64,000 nucleotides of DNA. Origin: Mucilaginibacter lappiensis (lineage in GTDB: Bacteria; Bacteroidota; Bacteroidia; Sphingobacteriales; Sphingobacteriaceae). The translations under genes were made by a program, and so were the position numbers. The stretch lies in NCBI RefSeq assembly GCF_900155965.1, contig NZ_FTMG01000011.1, positions 62,001 to 126,000 on the forward strand, written 5' to 3'. The notes under the pieces were generated by a model. The model did no database searches. It was not told the origin of the DNA and saw nothing but the letters and a program-made list of their open reading frames with translations. The stretch's first letter is position 1; each line of letters opens with the position of its first letter. Positions 50,858-60,682 of the stretch are shown here, in pieces.

Positions 50858-53800
50858 TCCTCATCATCTGGCTTCTTAGTAGTCGGTGTTCCGCCTGTTG
50901 TAGTAGCAGGTGGAGCTACTGGTGTTGGTGTGACAGGCGCTCTGTCTCTGCGGTTACGTTTAAATATATATTTGATAAACTCGCCGAAGGTGTCAAAATC
51001 ACGTGAGTACACTAAACCAAATCCGTTTACATATTGAAAATCGAGGTTGTTTAAGGGATTGAGCGTGGTGTTGTTCAGTAACCGGTAAGAATACCGTGCT
51101 GTAAGGTTTCCGTCTTTCCTGATCTGGTACAGCGCTTCAAAGTCTTTGGTTAAATTACCATTAAACAAACTGGAGGTATTGTTGAACAAATCATTCGAGC
51201 CGGTATTGTTATATAAACTCCCGTTGAATGATAGTCTGCTGTTAAAAAACCTTAATGAAGCATTGGCCTCATTAAGCGAACGGATGTTCAAATCAAAATC
51301 AAAGTTTTTGATGTGTGATTGTGATATCAGGTTGTTGAGCTTGTTGAAAGCAAACTCACTTATCATTTGTTCAGCAGTGCCCGCAATTAAATTGTTGTTA
51401 TTATTGTTTGCTGAAAAACTACGACGCACAATAATGTTAATAGCCTGTTGGCTGCGGTTGTTATTATCGGCCAGATAGGTGGCCAGATCGTCTTTTACCG
51501 ATGGATCTGTAGGGAAGTTAAAATCGAAATCAATGTTGGGTTGTAACAATGATTTAGTCAATATCAACTGGGCCTGTACCAGGGTTTGCTGTGACGAGGT
51601 TGGCGTTTGTAAGCCCGCGGCAGCATAAAGCGGAGCCTTACTCGTACGTACCTCATAAAGAGCCTTCAGGTTTATTTCGGCGTTTGAAGGGTTTCCTGTC
51701 CACCGGATGGTACCGCCCTGGTTTACCGTAAAGTTTTTACTGATGAAGTTTTTGGCAGTAAACTCAAATTTACCCGTAGATATCAGAAAGTCGCCATACA
51801 TTTCAAAATCACCCAGGCTGTTAATATTCAATTTTAGGTTATTGGCAACGCCGCTGCCCTCCAGCAAACCATAATCAGTGGTTATTTTAACAACCGTTTT
51901 TTCGTCGGCGCTCAGGTCAAAATTTAAGGTAACACCATTAAAGGCCCTGGCTTTATTTACAGCTTTCGCCGTATCTTTATGGCCAACAAATCTTATAAAG
52001 TCATAGTCGCTGGCTGTTGATGAAGTGTTGAGCGGTATATTGAATACAGTGCCGGCTTCTGTACGGGCTGTAATATCAATTTTCATATTATCAATCGGGC
52101 CCTTAAAGCTAAATGTACCGGTGCCAAAAGCGGTGCCATAATAAACGTGATTGTCTTTAAATGTGGTATTTAATGCCATCAAATTGGCAGCCTTTAATAC
52201 TACCTCTATATCAGGGTTTGAAAGATCATTCAAATCAACGGTACCATTAGCTGTACCTGTACCACCTTTAATATCCTTCAATACCATATCCTTAACGTTA
52301 ATAACGCTATTATTTACGTCCAGCTTGTTGTTAACTGTGTAGGCGGTTTTTAAGTAGTTAACGGTAAGCCCGGTATTTTCCAATGTAACGCTGCCGTTTA
52401 GTTGTGGATTTGATGGTTTACCGGTAAGTTTTAAATCGGTAGAGATATGACCTTTTACATTTGATACCAGATCCTTAATAAAAGGTTGAAAGATGATAGC
52501 CTCAGTTTGGTTCATTTTTATATCAAAGTCCAGGTTATCATCGGTCTCGTGGCCAAAATAATAGGTACCTCCAATGTTTATGGTTTTAAGCCCCCGGTTT
52601 AGAATACTTAACTGTGCATCGGCCTGTTTGCGGTCGTTACCCAGAGTTGATACTAGTTTCAGATCGCCAATCAGCGTCCTGTTCATTGTTAACGAATCGA
52701 TATTCAAATGCGCGTCAACACCAGGTGATTTGGTAATAGAGGTAAATTTAACATCACCATTCAGATCACCTCTTAAGTATACGCCAGACGTTCTAGTCAA
52801 CTGGTTAAGCGTTCGCATATTGAACTTTTCGAACGAGAGTTTCAATTCATCAGCAGGGTTATCAGATATAAATCCATTGATGCGTACCTTTTGGGGGCCA
52901 TTGGATAACTCAAAGCCCGATACCTGTGTTTTTCCATCCAATAAGCGGATGCGCACCTGCTCCTGGATATGCCATTTTTCTTTTTCGAGGATAACATCAG
53001 AGGGCAATAGCTTCAGTTTGGCTGTGGTATCCTTTCCAAATTCAACCAATCCGTAAAGGTCAAGCTGGTTTACCGCGTTTTTATCCGACAGCTTAACGTT
53101 AAAGTTGAGGCTGTCGTTTTTCAAAAAGTTAGTAATGTTGATGTCTTTAATAAACAAACTATCAGTAAGATCAACCTTCCTTAACGATAAGTTGAGGCCC
53201 AGCATATCCTCAGAAGTGTTTTCATCGATGATGAAATCGTGAAATACGATTTTACCATATTTAAATGTTTTAATATAACCGGATAAGGTAGCCGTTTTCT
53301 TTTCCGAGTCGAATTGCCCCACTAATGTACCCTGGTCAGGTATTTTCAGGTCAGGTACAAATATAGCGGTGAGTGGATCTGTATTCTTAAGCGTAAGGTT
53401 AAACGCAAACTGCTCGGGTTTGGGCGTAACAATAGTGGTTTTTAAGGAAGGGATATACTTTTTGGCAATGGTTTTAAAATACGAAGGTAAGGTTGCCAGG
53501 TCAAAAGTACCCTTGATGCTGCCATCAGCAAAATCAGACCGTAAATCTATCTCCCGGTTGTTTCCTTTACCAACAGAGGATAGGTATAAAGAATCGACCA
53601 CATAATTATTGCGGGGACCAACAACCCGGGCCGGTGAAAATAAAATATTACCCTCAATGTTGGCCAGGCTATTACCCGAAAATTTGGTTTTTAACTGGGT
53701 ACTTACAGTGATGGTATCTGTGATGAGTTTAAGCTTGTTGAGGTTGGCATCTTTAATATTTGCCACCAAATCATACGCCGGTAAGGCAGGGTTTAAGTTT

Positions 53801-55302
53801 ACACTCCCCTTTAAGTCGAGCTTAACATTTTTATCGTTGATGGTAATATGTCCATTGGCTAGCTTTTTAACGAACGAACCGTTTACGGTAAGGTTATTAT
53901 AGGTGTAATTGTTATAGCTGATGTTGTTAATGCGGGCATCAATTTTTTCGGTCAAATTTTTCAGTTCGTCGCCGCTGCCCTGTATATCGGCATTAAAAGT
54001 AGTACGGCCAAGCGATTTCTCCTCAAGCAGGGAACCCAGGTCAAAGTTGAGAGCATTCAGTTTACCGCTATAGCTGGGTATATTTTTCTTATCAATTTTA
54101 AGGTTAATGTCAGTATCAAACCTGCCCAGTCCGGTTTTAAAAATACCATAAGCAACAAAATCATTTTGTAAGCCATTGAACCTGCCGGTGAAGTTGATAT
54201 TGCCAAATTTACCCAGAATAGCGGGCGCTTGCATCGTGGCATTCCCTGAAAAATGGCTAAGCAGGTAATCCAGATCTTTTTTATTGGAAGCAATCTGCTC
54301 AAACTTCAGGTCGAGGAAGGTATTATCCCAGTCGGGTAAACCGCGTAGGTTAAAATCGCCTTTGATAAACGTGGCTTGCCCCCCGCTAATGGTAACGTTT
54401 TTGGCCTTCAGGTTATTTACGAGGCCTTTAACACGGCCTTCAATACCCAGGTCAAAAGTGGTTTTACCCATGCCACTGGTAAAGTAGGCAATATCTGTTG
54501 ACGATATGCGTGACGATTTAAAATCAGCATCCATGTTCACCCGGTTCTCGAAATTATCAAAATCATCAAATGATTTAAATCTCATCCGGAAATAATCTTT
54601 CAGATCAGAGTGCTTGGTTTGCAGGGTAAGATGTTGCAGTATGATCTGGTTGGTATCAATAGTAGTATGGGCAGTAAAATTCTTTACGTAGAAGCCACTT
54701 TTCTCCTGTAAGGTAAGATGCTGGATATTGCCTTTGAACAAGTGGTCTTTGATATCCATACCGGTTACTACGGTACTAAAATGGCTTACATCAATATCAT
54801 CAAAATTAACCCTGTTCTCCACGGTATCAACCAACTGGTTCTTGTACCGGAAATGAAAGTTATTGATGGCTATTTTATCAAAATTAAGTGTCCAGGGTTT
54901 GCTGGCAGTTTTTTTGGTAGTGTCGCTAGAGCTAAAGTAGTCAAGAATAAATTTGAGGTTGGTAGTGCTATCTTTTTGTTTTTTGAGGTAAAAAGAACCA
55001 TTATCCAATTCAATGGATTCAAAATTGATGGTGCGCTGTTTGATGCTATAGAGAAGAGAAAATCCCGCAATATCAACAGCCAGCTTTGGAGTATTCAGTA
55101 AAGTATCCCGTTTTTTATCAAGTATACATAAGCCCTCCAGTACTACCGAAGTAAAAGGTCTGATGTACAGACTTTTGATGCTAACTGTGGTGTGCAGTTC
55201 ATCCGAAAGGTAACCCGCAGCTTTTTTAGCGGCCCAGGTTTGTACAGGTTTATATTGAAACGCCAGTAAAAGTATGCTCAGTGTCAATAAAATGAACAAC
55301 AC
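50854..55302 (-). CDS. TamB-like translocation/assembly module protein
   Basis: Protein of 1482 residues. One N-terminal membrane anchor (FILLTLSILLLAFQYKPVQT) is followed by a very long beta-helical or groove-like region (repeated ITFxG-type strands). A C-terminal DUF490/TamB domain has EVRTSKAPLYAAAGL, LVQAQLILTKSLLQPNIDFD, FNFPTDPSVKDDLATYLADN and FDLNIRSLNEANASLRFF. The Pro/Thr-rich tail is disordered. TamB-like proteins span the periplasm and act in outer-membrane protein insertion or phospholipid transport. The listed start is GTG. The frame stays open about 75 bases further upstream without an ATG, so the true start is unsure. Confidence 0.88.
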   Translation of the reverse strand: MLFILLTLSILLLAFQYKPVQTWAAKKAAGYLSDELHTTVSIKSLYIRPFTSVVLEGLCILDKKRDTLLNTPKLAVDIAGFSLLYSIKQRTINFESIELDNGSFYLKKQKDSTTNLKFILDYFSSSDTTKKTASKPWTLNFDKIAINNFHFRYKNQLVDTVENRVNFDDIDVSHFSTVVTGMDIKDHLFKGNIQHLTLQEKSGFYVKNFTAHTTIDTNQIILQHLTLQTKHSDLKDYFRMRFKSFDDFDNFENRVNMDADFKSSRISSTDIAYFTSGMGKTTFDLGIEGRVKGLVNNLKAKNVTISGGQATFIKGDFNLRGLPDWDNTFLDLKFEQIASNKKDLDYLLSHFSGNATMQAPAILGKFGNINFTGRFNGLQNDFVAYGIFKTGLGRFDTDINLKIDKKNIPSYSGKLNALNFDLGSLLEEKSLGRTTFNADIQGSGDELKNLTEKIDARINNISYNNYTYNNLTVNGSFVKKLANGHITINDKNVKLDLKGSVNLNPALPAYDLVANIKDANLNKLKLITDTITVSTQLKTKFSGNSLANIEGNILFSPARVVGPRNNYVVDSLYLSSVGKGNNREIDLRSDFADGSIKGTFDLATLPSYFKTIAKKYIPSLKTTIVTPKPEQFAFNLTLKNTDPLTAIFVPDLKIPDQGTLVGQFDSEKKTATLSGYIKTFKYGKIVFHDFIIDENTSEDMLGLNLSLRKVDLTDSLFIKDINITNFLKNDSLNFNVKLSDKNAVNQLDLYGLVEFGKDTTAKLKLLPSDVILEKEKWHIQEQVRIRLLDGKTQVSGFELSNGPQKVRINGFISDNPADELKLSFEKFNMRTLNQLTRTSGVYLRGDLNGDVKFTSITKSPGVDAHLNIDSLTMNRTLIGDLKLVSTLGNDRKQADAQLSILNRGLKTINIGGTYYFGHETDDNLDFDIKMNQTEAIIFQPFIKDLVSNVKGHISTDLKLTGKPSNPQLNGSVTLENTGLTVNYLKTAYTVNNKLDVNNSVINVKDMVLKDIKGGTGTANGTVDLNDLSNPDIEVVLKAANLMALNTTFKDNHVYYGTAFGTGTFSFKGPIDNMKIDITARTEAGTVFNIPLNTSSTASDYDFIRFVGHKDTAKAVNKARAFNGVTLNFDLSADEKTVVKITTDYGLLEGSGVANNLKLNINSLGDFEMYGDFLISTGKFEFTAKNFISKNFTVNQGGTIRWTGNPSNAEINLKALYEVRTSKAPLYAAAGLQTPTSSQQTLVQAQLILTKSLLQPNIDFDFNFPTDPSVKDDLATYLADNNNRSQQAINIIVRRSFSANNNNNNLIAGTAEQMISEFAFNKLNNLISQSHIKNFDFDLNIRSLNEANASLRFFNSRLSFNGSLYNNTGSNDLFNNTSSLFNGNLTKDFEALYQIRKDGNLTARYSYRLLNNTTLNPLNNLDFQYVNGFGLVYSRDFDTFGEFIKYIFKRNRRDRAPVTPTPVAPPATTTGGTPTTKKPDDED

Positions 55303-55472
55303 TATTCCTAACGCTATATTGAGTACTTTTTTAATAACTTTGTAATTAATTAAAAATTCAAAAGTAAAAATTCAAAACCGATTGAAATGTTTTACTTTTC
55401 TAAATGTATTTAACATGTCAAAGGATAAGGTCATTTTTTTGACTTTAAACTTTTGACTTTTGACTTAATATT

Positions 55473-56474
55473 GTGCCTGTAATTTTAGGAATTGAATCTT
55501 CATGTGATGAAACCTCTGCATCTGTTTGTGTTGATGGAGAGATATTGAGCAATGTAATTGCTAACCAAACCATTCACGAAGCATACGGAGGCGTTGTCCC
55601 CGAGCTTGCCTCCAGGGTTCATCAGCAAAATATTGTTCCTGCTGTACAACAAGCATTATTGAACGCAAAAGTAAGCAAAAATGATATTGATGCAGTAGCT
55701 TTTACGCGCGGACCTGGACTTTTAGGCTCACTTTTAGTAGGTGTGTCATTTGCTAAGGCATTTGCGCTGGCCAAAAGCCTGCCACTTATTGATATAAATC
55801 ATATGCAGGCGCATATATTGGCCCATTTTATTGGCGATCATAAACCTGTATTTCCTTTTTTGTGTCTTACCGTTTCGGGAGGTCATACGCAGATAGTTTT
55901 GGTTAACGATTATTTTGAGATGCAGGTAATAGGCCAAACGCTTGATGATGCCGCCGGCGAAGCAATGGATAAAACCAGCAAGATATTAGGTTTGCCTTAT
56001 CCTGGAGGCCCACTGATTGATAAATACGCACGCCAGGGTAATCCGGATGCTTACAAGTTTCCGGAACCACAAATCCCCGGTCTGGATTTTAGCTTTAGCG
56101 GATTGAAAACAGCCATTTTATATTTCATTAGAGATAATGTAGCTAAGAATCCTGATTTCATTAGTCATAACCTGCCTGATATTTGCGCGTCGGTTGAAAG
56201 GCGGATAGCTACTATATTACTTAATAAATTACAAAAAGCAGCACAGATACATGGTATAAAACAGATTGCTCTGGCTGGCGGAGTATCGGCCAATACAGGA
56301 TTGCGTGAAGGACTAAAAGAGCTGTGTGCTAAAAACGGGTGGGAGAGTTTTATACCCAAAATGGAGTACTGTACAGATAACGCAGCTATGATAGCTATTG
56401 CCGGGTACTATAAATATTTAAAAGGCGAATTTGCCGGCCAAGAGATTGCTCCGCTGGCAAGGATGATAATGTAG
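55473..56474 (+). CDS. tsaD: tRNA N6-adenosine threonylcarbamoyltransferase
   Basis: Protein of 333 residues with a GTG start giving the canonical MPVILGIESSCDETSASV. The metal-binding motif is NHMQAHILAHF (His110, His114). Other marks are VSGGHTQIVLV, AMDKTSKILGLPYPGGP, the FSGLKTAI loop and ALAGGVSANTGLR. It transfers threonylcarbamoyl from the TsaC product to A37 of ANN-decoding tRNAs, working with TsaB and TsaE encoded elsewhere. It is divergent from the tamB-like gene across about 170 bases. Length and motifs are complete. Confidence 0.97.
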   Translation: MPVILGIESSCDETSASVCVDGEILSNVIANQTIHEAYGGVVPELASRVHQQNIVPAVQQALLNAKVSKNDIDAVAFTRGPGLLGSLLVGVSFAKAFALAKSLPLIDINHMQAHILAHFIGDHKPVFPFLCLTVSGGHTQIVLVNDYFEMQVIGQTLDDAAGEAMDKTSKILGLPYPGGPLIDKYARQGNPDAYKFPEPQIPGLDFSFSGLKTAILYFIRDNVAKNPDFISHNLPDICASVERRIATILLNKLQKAAQIHGIKQIALAGGVSANTGLREGLKELCAKNGWESFIPKMEYCTDNAAMIAIAGYYKYLKGEFAGQEIAPLARMIM

Positions 56475-56542
56475 TTCATAGTTGATGATTCATGGGATGT
56501 AGCAAGTGAATTTCTGCCTGACCATGAACTATGAACTATGAT
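56473..56542. repeat. TTCATAG-type intergenic inverted repeat
   Basis: AGTTCATAGTTGATGATTCA (from 56473, ending in CATGG) mirrors CCATGAACTATGAACTATGA (from 56522). It is built from the same words (GTTCATAG, CCATGAAC) as the repeat at 60184-60273, so both belong to one family. Confidence 0.65.
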
Positions 56543-56558
56543 CCAAAAACTAATTAAT

Positions 56559-56729
56559 ATGAATATTCCTTCACTGATTTTCTGGGCGGTTTTTGTACTG
56601 CCGTTGGTTGCTTTTTTAATATGGCTGATGCGCCAGGACAAAAAGAAAGGTGTAACCGGACTTATTGTATTGGCCATTACTGTGGTTGGCGGCATCGTTT
56701 ATATGTATTTGAAAACGGGTGGGCAGTAA
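56559..56729 (+). CDS. Small two-helix membrane protein
   Basis: Protein of 57 residues from the ATG at 56559. An ATG at 56538 adds seven residues but lies in the inverted repeat. There are two hydrophobic helices: PSLIFWAVFVLPLVAFLIWL and VTGLIVLAITVVGGIVYMYL. They are joined by the charged loop MRQDKKKG and followed by a KTGGQ tail. It is an inner-membrane protein of unknown function with no family recognised. It lies downstream of tsaD and may simply occupy the intergenic space with its own promoter. Confidence 0.6.
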   Translation: MNIPSLIFWAVFVLPLVAFLIWLMRQDKKKGVTGLIVLAITVVGGIVYMYLKTGGQ

Positions 56730-56780
56730 ACCGTTGATTTTGGGGTTCCTGGACTTTTAGGATTAAGAGGTTGGATTGCC

Positions 56781-57184
56781 ATGAAGACCGAAAATAATTG
56801 GAAGTACAAATCTCTTTTCACTCTGGAGAAAACGCATTCGGATCATCCTGATGAAGCGTCGACTATGCTCGTGTTCCGCTGTGCCGAACTGATAAAAATT
56901 CCGCTCAATGAGTACTCTATTGAGGACTTGTGACTCATGATAGGGCAGGAACTGGGTTTGCCTTATTTGATACCTCTCGCTATTGAAAAACTTACTGATG
57001 ATATATTGCGGAGGGTGATATGTACGAAGGTGACCTATTGGCCAATGTTTTGCGTATACCATCATTCTTTTGGAAACAGCACCCTGAGTTATGGATTCAG
57101 GTAAATGACCTCATGGTGAATAGAAGGTATGAGATAGAAGGGTTGAAGATTTCCTTAGAAAAATTCGAGGAATGTGGCAATTAG
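56781..57184 (+). pseudogene. Decayed CdiI-type immunity protein gene
   Basis: The frame from the ATG at 56781 reads NNWKYKSLFTLEKTHSDHPD, then CAELIKIPLNEYSIEDL, and meets TGA at 56931-56933. The same frame resumes LMIGQELGLPYLIPLAIEKL. A -1 shift near 57010 continues GDMYEGDLLANVLRIPSFFW, KQHPELWIQVNDLM and ends at TAG 57182. The whole order matches contact-dependent-inhibition immunity proteins (CdiI_2-like: NNWRYKxLExLEK, RKIPLNEF, EDLRIMIGQxIGLxYLIPLA). One nonsense and one frameshift lesion imply loss of function. No toxin gene is nearby. Confidence 0.8.
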
Positions 57185-57203
57185 TCTACGGTCGTTAATA
57201 GTC

Positions 57204-57247
57204 TTAAACTAAGAGAGCTATCTTGCAAGATAGCTCTCTTAGTTTAA
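57204..57247. terminator. 44-bp perfect palindrome serving as bidirectional terminator
   Basis: All bases from TTAAACTAAGAGAGC at the left edge to the mirrored right edge pair around TTGCAA without a loop. It starts 19 bases beyond the immunity pseudogene stop, and on the other strand it begins 17 bases after the uvrA stop at 57264. No T tract follows, but the stem ends in A/T-rich arms. Confidence 0.7.
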
Positions 57248-57263
57248 ACAGATTTTAAACCAA

Positions 57264-60176
57264 TTACTTACCGAATCTCTCCTTCAAGTAATGACCAGTA
57301 TGCGATTTTTTCTCTTTGATCAGATCTTCGGGTATACCTTCAAATACTACTTTTCCACCACGATCACCACCTTCAGGGCCGATGTCGATGATCCAGTCGG
57401 CACATTTAATTACATCCATATTGTGTTCTATCACAATAATGGTGTTGCCGTGCTCCAGCAGGGCATCAAATGATTTGAGCAATTTTTTAATATCGGCAAA
57501 ATGCAGACCGGTAGTGGGCTCATCAAAAATAAAGAGTGTTTTATGGGTATTATTACCCTTTACCAGGAATGATGCCAGTTTAATACGCTGCGCCTCACCG
57601 CCAGATAGGGTATTTGACGATTGCCCAAGCTGTACATAACCCAGACCTACATCAACCAAAGGTTTTATTTTGGCAATGATCTTAGGCTCCTTAGCAAAAA
57701 ATACCAGTGCCTCATCAATGGTCATGTGCAACACTTCGGCCACATTTTTTTCATTGTAGGTAATATCGAGTATATGTTGTTTAAAGCGGTTGCCACCACA
57801 GGTTTCGCAGGTCAGGAAAATGTCGGCCATAAACTGCATTTCTATCTTCACTTCACCTTCGCCCTGGCAAACATCGCAGCGGCCACCTTCTACGTTAAAG
57901 GAGAATGCCGACGGTTTTAAACCAGCTGCTTTGGCTGCCGGCTGTGAAGCATACAGGTTGCGGATCTCGTCCCAGGCTTTTACATACGTAACCGGGTTGG
58001 AGCGTGACGAGCGGCCAATAGGATTTTGATCAACCAGTTCAACTTGTTCTATTTTGGCGTAGTCACCATCAATGCTGTCGTATGAGCCGGTTTGCTCGCC
58101 CGAGTAATTGCCCAATGCTTTTTGTAGAGCAGGCGCCAGGATACGTTTTACTAAACTGGTTTTACCTGAACCGGATACACCCGTTACTACAGTAAGCACA
58201 CCTAAAGGAAATTTAGCCGTAACATGCTGCAGATTGTTCTCTCTCGCGCCTTTTATCTCAATATAGTCGTTCCATTTACGACGGCTTTTCGGAATAGCGA
58301 TCTCTTCCTTGCCGCTCAGGTAACGTCCTGTTAAGCTGTTATCATCCTTGATAATTTGGTCATATGTACCGGTAAAGATCAGTTCGCCGCCGTGGGTTCC
58401 TGCTTCGGGACCAATATCGATAATATGATCGGCCGCTTTCATGATCTCTTCTTCGTGCTCTACTACTAATACGGTATTACCTACATCGCGCAGTGATTTA
58501 AGCACACTGATGAGGCGCTGGGTATCACGTGGGTGTAATCCGATGCTGGGTTCATCCAGAACATATACCGAGCCCACCAGGCTGCTTCCCAGTGAAGTAG
58601 CCAGGTTGATACGTTGTGATTCACCACCTGATAAGGTATTTGACAAGCGGTTAAGCGTTAAATAGCTCAAGCCCACATCATTTAGAAACGACAAGCGATT
58701 AGTAATTTCCATCAGCAGGCGCTTACCTATCTTGGCATCGGTTTCGTTTAACTGTAAGCCTTTGAAAAACTCCAGTGCTTTATCCAGGGGCATCAATACC
58801 ACATCTGTAATCGAGCGCTCGCCGATCTTTACGTATGATGCATCACGACGCAGGCGACTACCTTTACACTCCGGACAGGTAGTTTTGCCGCGATAGCGCG
58901 ACAGCATCACCCGGTATTGAATTTTATAGGTCTGCGCCTCCATTTCCTGGAAAAACTCATCCAGGCCACGAAAATATTTATTGCCAGTCCATAACAGGCG
59001 TTGTTGCTTTTCGGTTAGCTGATTATACTGGCGGTGTATCGGGAAATCAAACTGCAAAGCGTGTTTGATTAGCATATCATTCCACTCGCGCATTTTTTCG
59101 CCGCGCCACGGGGCTATAGCGCCCTCATAAATACTTTTGCTTTTATCAGGGATCACCAGATCCTCATCAATACCGATCACTTTACCATAGCCCTCGCATT
59201 TTTTGCAGGCGCCGTAGGGATTGTTAAAGCTGAAGAAATTGGGAGTGGGTTCTTCGAATTTAATGCCGTCAAGTTCAAACCGGTCGCAAAAAAAACGCTC
59301 CTGTTCACCATCGGCATCAGGTTCCTGGTAACGTACATAGCAGTCGCCTTTACCTTCAAAGAAAGCGGTCTGTACCGAGTCGCCCAGGCGGCTTATGGTT
59401 TCATCCTCTTCGCTTTTTGATATACGATCAATCACGATACGAACGCCAGGGTAATGTGTTGGCGTTTCCTGCTCAGTAATTACCGGTTCGTCGCTTTCGG
59501 CTTTTGTTTTTTTGCCTTTAGCTTTCTTCTCTCCATGAACCTCGGCTATTAATGAGGTATTATCAATAGATTCATCTTCCAATAAAGCTTCAATTTTTGA
59601 TAGTTTGTTCAGATACTCAACCCGTACAAAGCCTTTTTGCATTAAAACAGCCAGCTCTTCTTTGAGACTGCGGTTGTTATGTGGATATAATGGCGCTAAA
59701 ACAGTTACCTGGCTTTCGTTGGGCAGCGATAGTATAAAGTTCACGACATCGGTAACAGAGTCTTTTTTTACGATTTGACCCGATACCGGGGAAATAGTTT
59801 TGCCAATGCGTGAGAACAGCAATTTTAAATAATCATATATTTCGGTTGAGGTACCTACTGTTGACCGTGGGTTTGAGGTAATTACCTTTTGCTCAATAGC
59901 TATAGCAGGTGCAATGCCTTTAATATAATCAACATCGGGCTTGTTCATACGCCCCAGGAACTGCCGTGCGTAGGAAGAAAGACTTTCTACATAACGGCGC
60001 TGACCTTCGGCATACAAAGTATCAAAAGCAAGTGACGATTTGCCAGAACCTGACATGCCCGTAACTACAACCAGCTTGTTTTTGGGGATGGCCACATCCA
60101 TATTTTTAAGATTGTGCACACGGGCCCCTTTAATAATGATATGTTTCTGCGGATCTTTTTCTGCTTCTTTAGTCAT
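57264..60176 (-). CDS. uvrA: UvrABC excinuclease subunit A
   Basis: Protein of 970 residues. The first ABC module has GMSGSGKSSLAF (40-51), YVESLSSYARQFL and LSGGESQRINLA with DEPSIGLHPRD. The second has GVSGSGKTSLVK, LSGGEAQRIKLA and DEPTTGLH. Zinc modules are visible as C-K-K-C, CPECKGSRL and CDVCQGEGEV...CETCGG. An acidic/Lys-rich insert near 215-235 (EKKAKGKKTKAESDEP) makes it slightly longer than the enterobacterial protein. It recognises distorted DNA and loads UvrB. It is monocistronic, with a strong palindrome at its 3' end. Confidence 0.98.
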   Translation of the reverse strand: MTKEAEKDPQKHIIIKGARVHNLKNMDVAIPKNKLVVVTGMSGSGKSSLAFDTLYAEGQRRYVESLSSYARQFLGRMNKPDVDYIKGIAPAIAIEQKVITSNPRSTVGTSTEIYDYLKLLFSRIGKTISPVSGQIVKKDSVTDVVNFILSLPNESQVTVLAPLYPHNNRSLKEELAVLMQKGFVRVEYLNKLSKIEALLEDESIDNTSLIAEVHGEKKAKGKKTKAESDEPVITEQETPTHYPGVRIVIDRISKSEEDETISRLGDSVQTAFFEGKGDCYVRYQEPDADGEQERFFCDRFELDGIKFEEPTPNFFSFNNPYGACKKCEGYGKVIGIDEDLVIPDKSKSIYEGAIAPWRGEKMREWNDMLIKHALQFDFPIHRQYNQLTEKQQRLLWTGNKYFRGLDEFFQEMEAQTYKIQYRVMLSRYRGKTTCPECKGSRLRRDASYVKIGERSITDVVLMPLDKALEFFKGLQLNETDAKIGKRLLMEITNRLSFLNDVGLSYLTLNRLSNTLSGGESQRINLATSLGSSLVGSVYVLDEPSIGLHPRDTQRLISVLKSLRDVGNTVLVVEHEEEIMKAADHIIDIGPEAGTHGGELIFTGTYDQIIKDDNSLTGRYLSGKEEIAIPKSRRKWNDYIEIKGARENNLQHVTAKFPLGVLTVVTGVSGSGKTSLVKRILAPALQKALGNYSGEQTGSYDSIDGDYAKIEQVELVDQNPIGRSSRSNPVTYVKAWDEIRNLYASQPAAKAAGLKPSAFSFNVEGGRCDVCQGEGEVKIEMQFMADIFLTCETCGGNRFKQHILDITYNEKNVAEVLHMTIDEALVFFAKEPKIIAKIKPLVDVGLGYVQLGQSSNTLSGGEAQRIKLASFLVKGNNTHKTLFIFDEPTTGLHFADIKKLLKSFDALLEHGNTIIVIEHNMDVIKCADWIIDIGPEGGDRGGKVVFEGIPEDLIKEKKSHTGHYLKERFGK

Positions 60177-60682
60177 TCTTTGAATTAGTTCATAGGTTGA
60201 ATTAGTTCATGGTTGATAGTTCATAGTATATGGAAAAGGAACTATGAACCATCAACTATGATCCATGAACTAATAAACCTTTTTCCGGAATGCAAAAATC
60301 CTAAAATATTTAGCAGAATCCAAATCGGTTTTGCTTTGTTTTGGGGTTTACTTCAAATAAATTTCTGAGTTTACAGTTTGCTGACTTTTAAATACTTAAT
60401 GGCACGGAAAAGAGATGTCTGCAAATTTTTAAGGCAGCGATTAAACCATTGCCGATTACCCTTGTCAAAACAACGGATAGGTATCAGAATTATGAATGGC
60501 GAAGCCCATCATATACCCAATGAACCTGATTAACAGAAGTAAGGAAAAAAATATAATTTGTTTTTTAGCTGGGAATTTGTTTTATTTGAAGTAACAATTT
60601 CTTAACCCCTAAGGAGCACGCTATAGAATATACTTTACTTTAAAGGTTTTTAACTAAAAATTAAGTTTAAGTAGTACTTTCT
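60177..60682. other. Intergenic stretch between uvrA and the sigma factor gene
   Basis: Contains the inverted repeat at 60184-60273 and otherwise AT-rich sequence with T runs near 60551-60600. No reading frame or RNA gene was recognised; the divergent promoters of uvrA and the sigma factor must lie here, but no convincing TAnnTTTG box was found. Confidence 0.5.
60184..60273. repeat. TTCATAG-type intergenic inverted repeat, second member
   Basis: TTAGTTCATGGTTGATAGTT (left arm, from about 60202, ending CATAG) mirrors CTATGAACCATCAACTATGA (from 60242), continued by TCCATGAACTAA. The wording matches 56473-56542. Preceding half-copies (TTAGTTCATAGGTTGAA) make it tandem-like. Confidence 0.65.

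Noticed and set aside
50854..55302. Numerous plus-strand frames opposite the tamB-like gene
   Set aside because: They are antisense shadows rich in Leu, Ser and Val without starts or family features.
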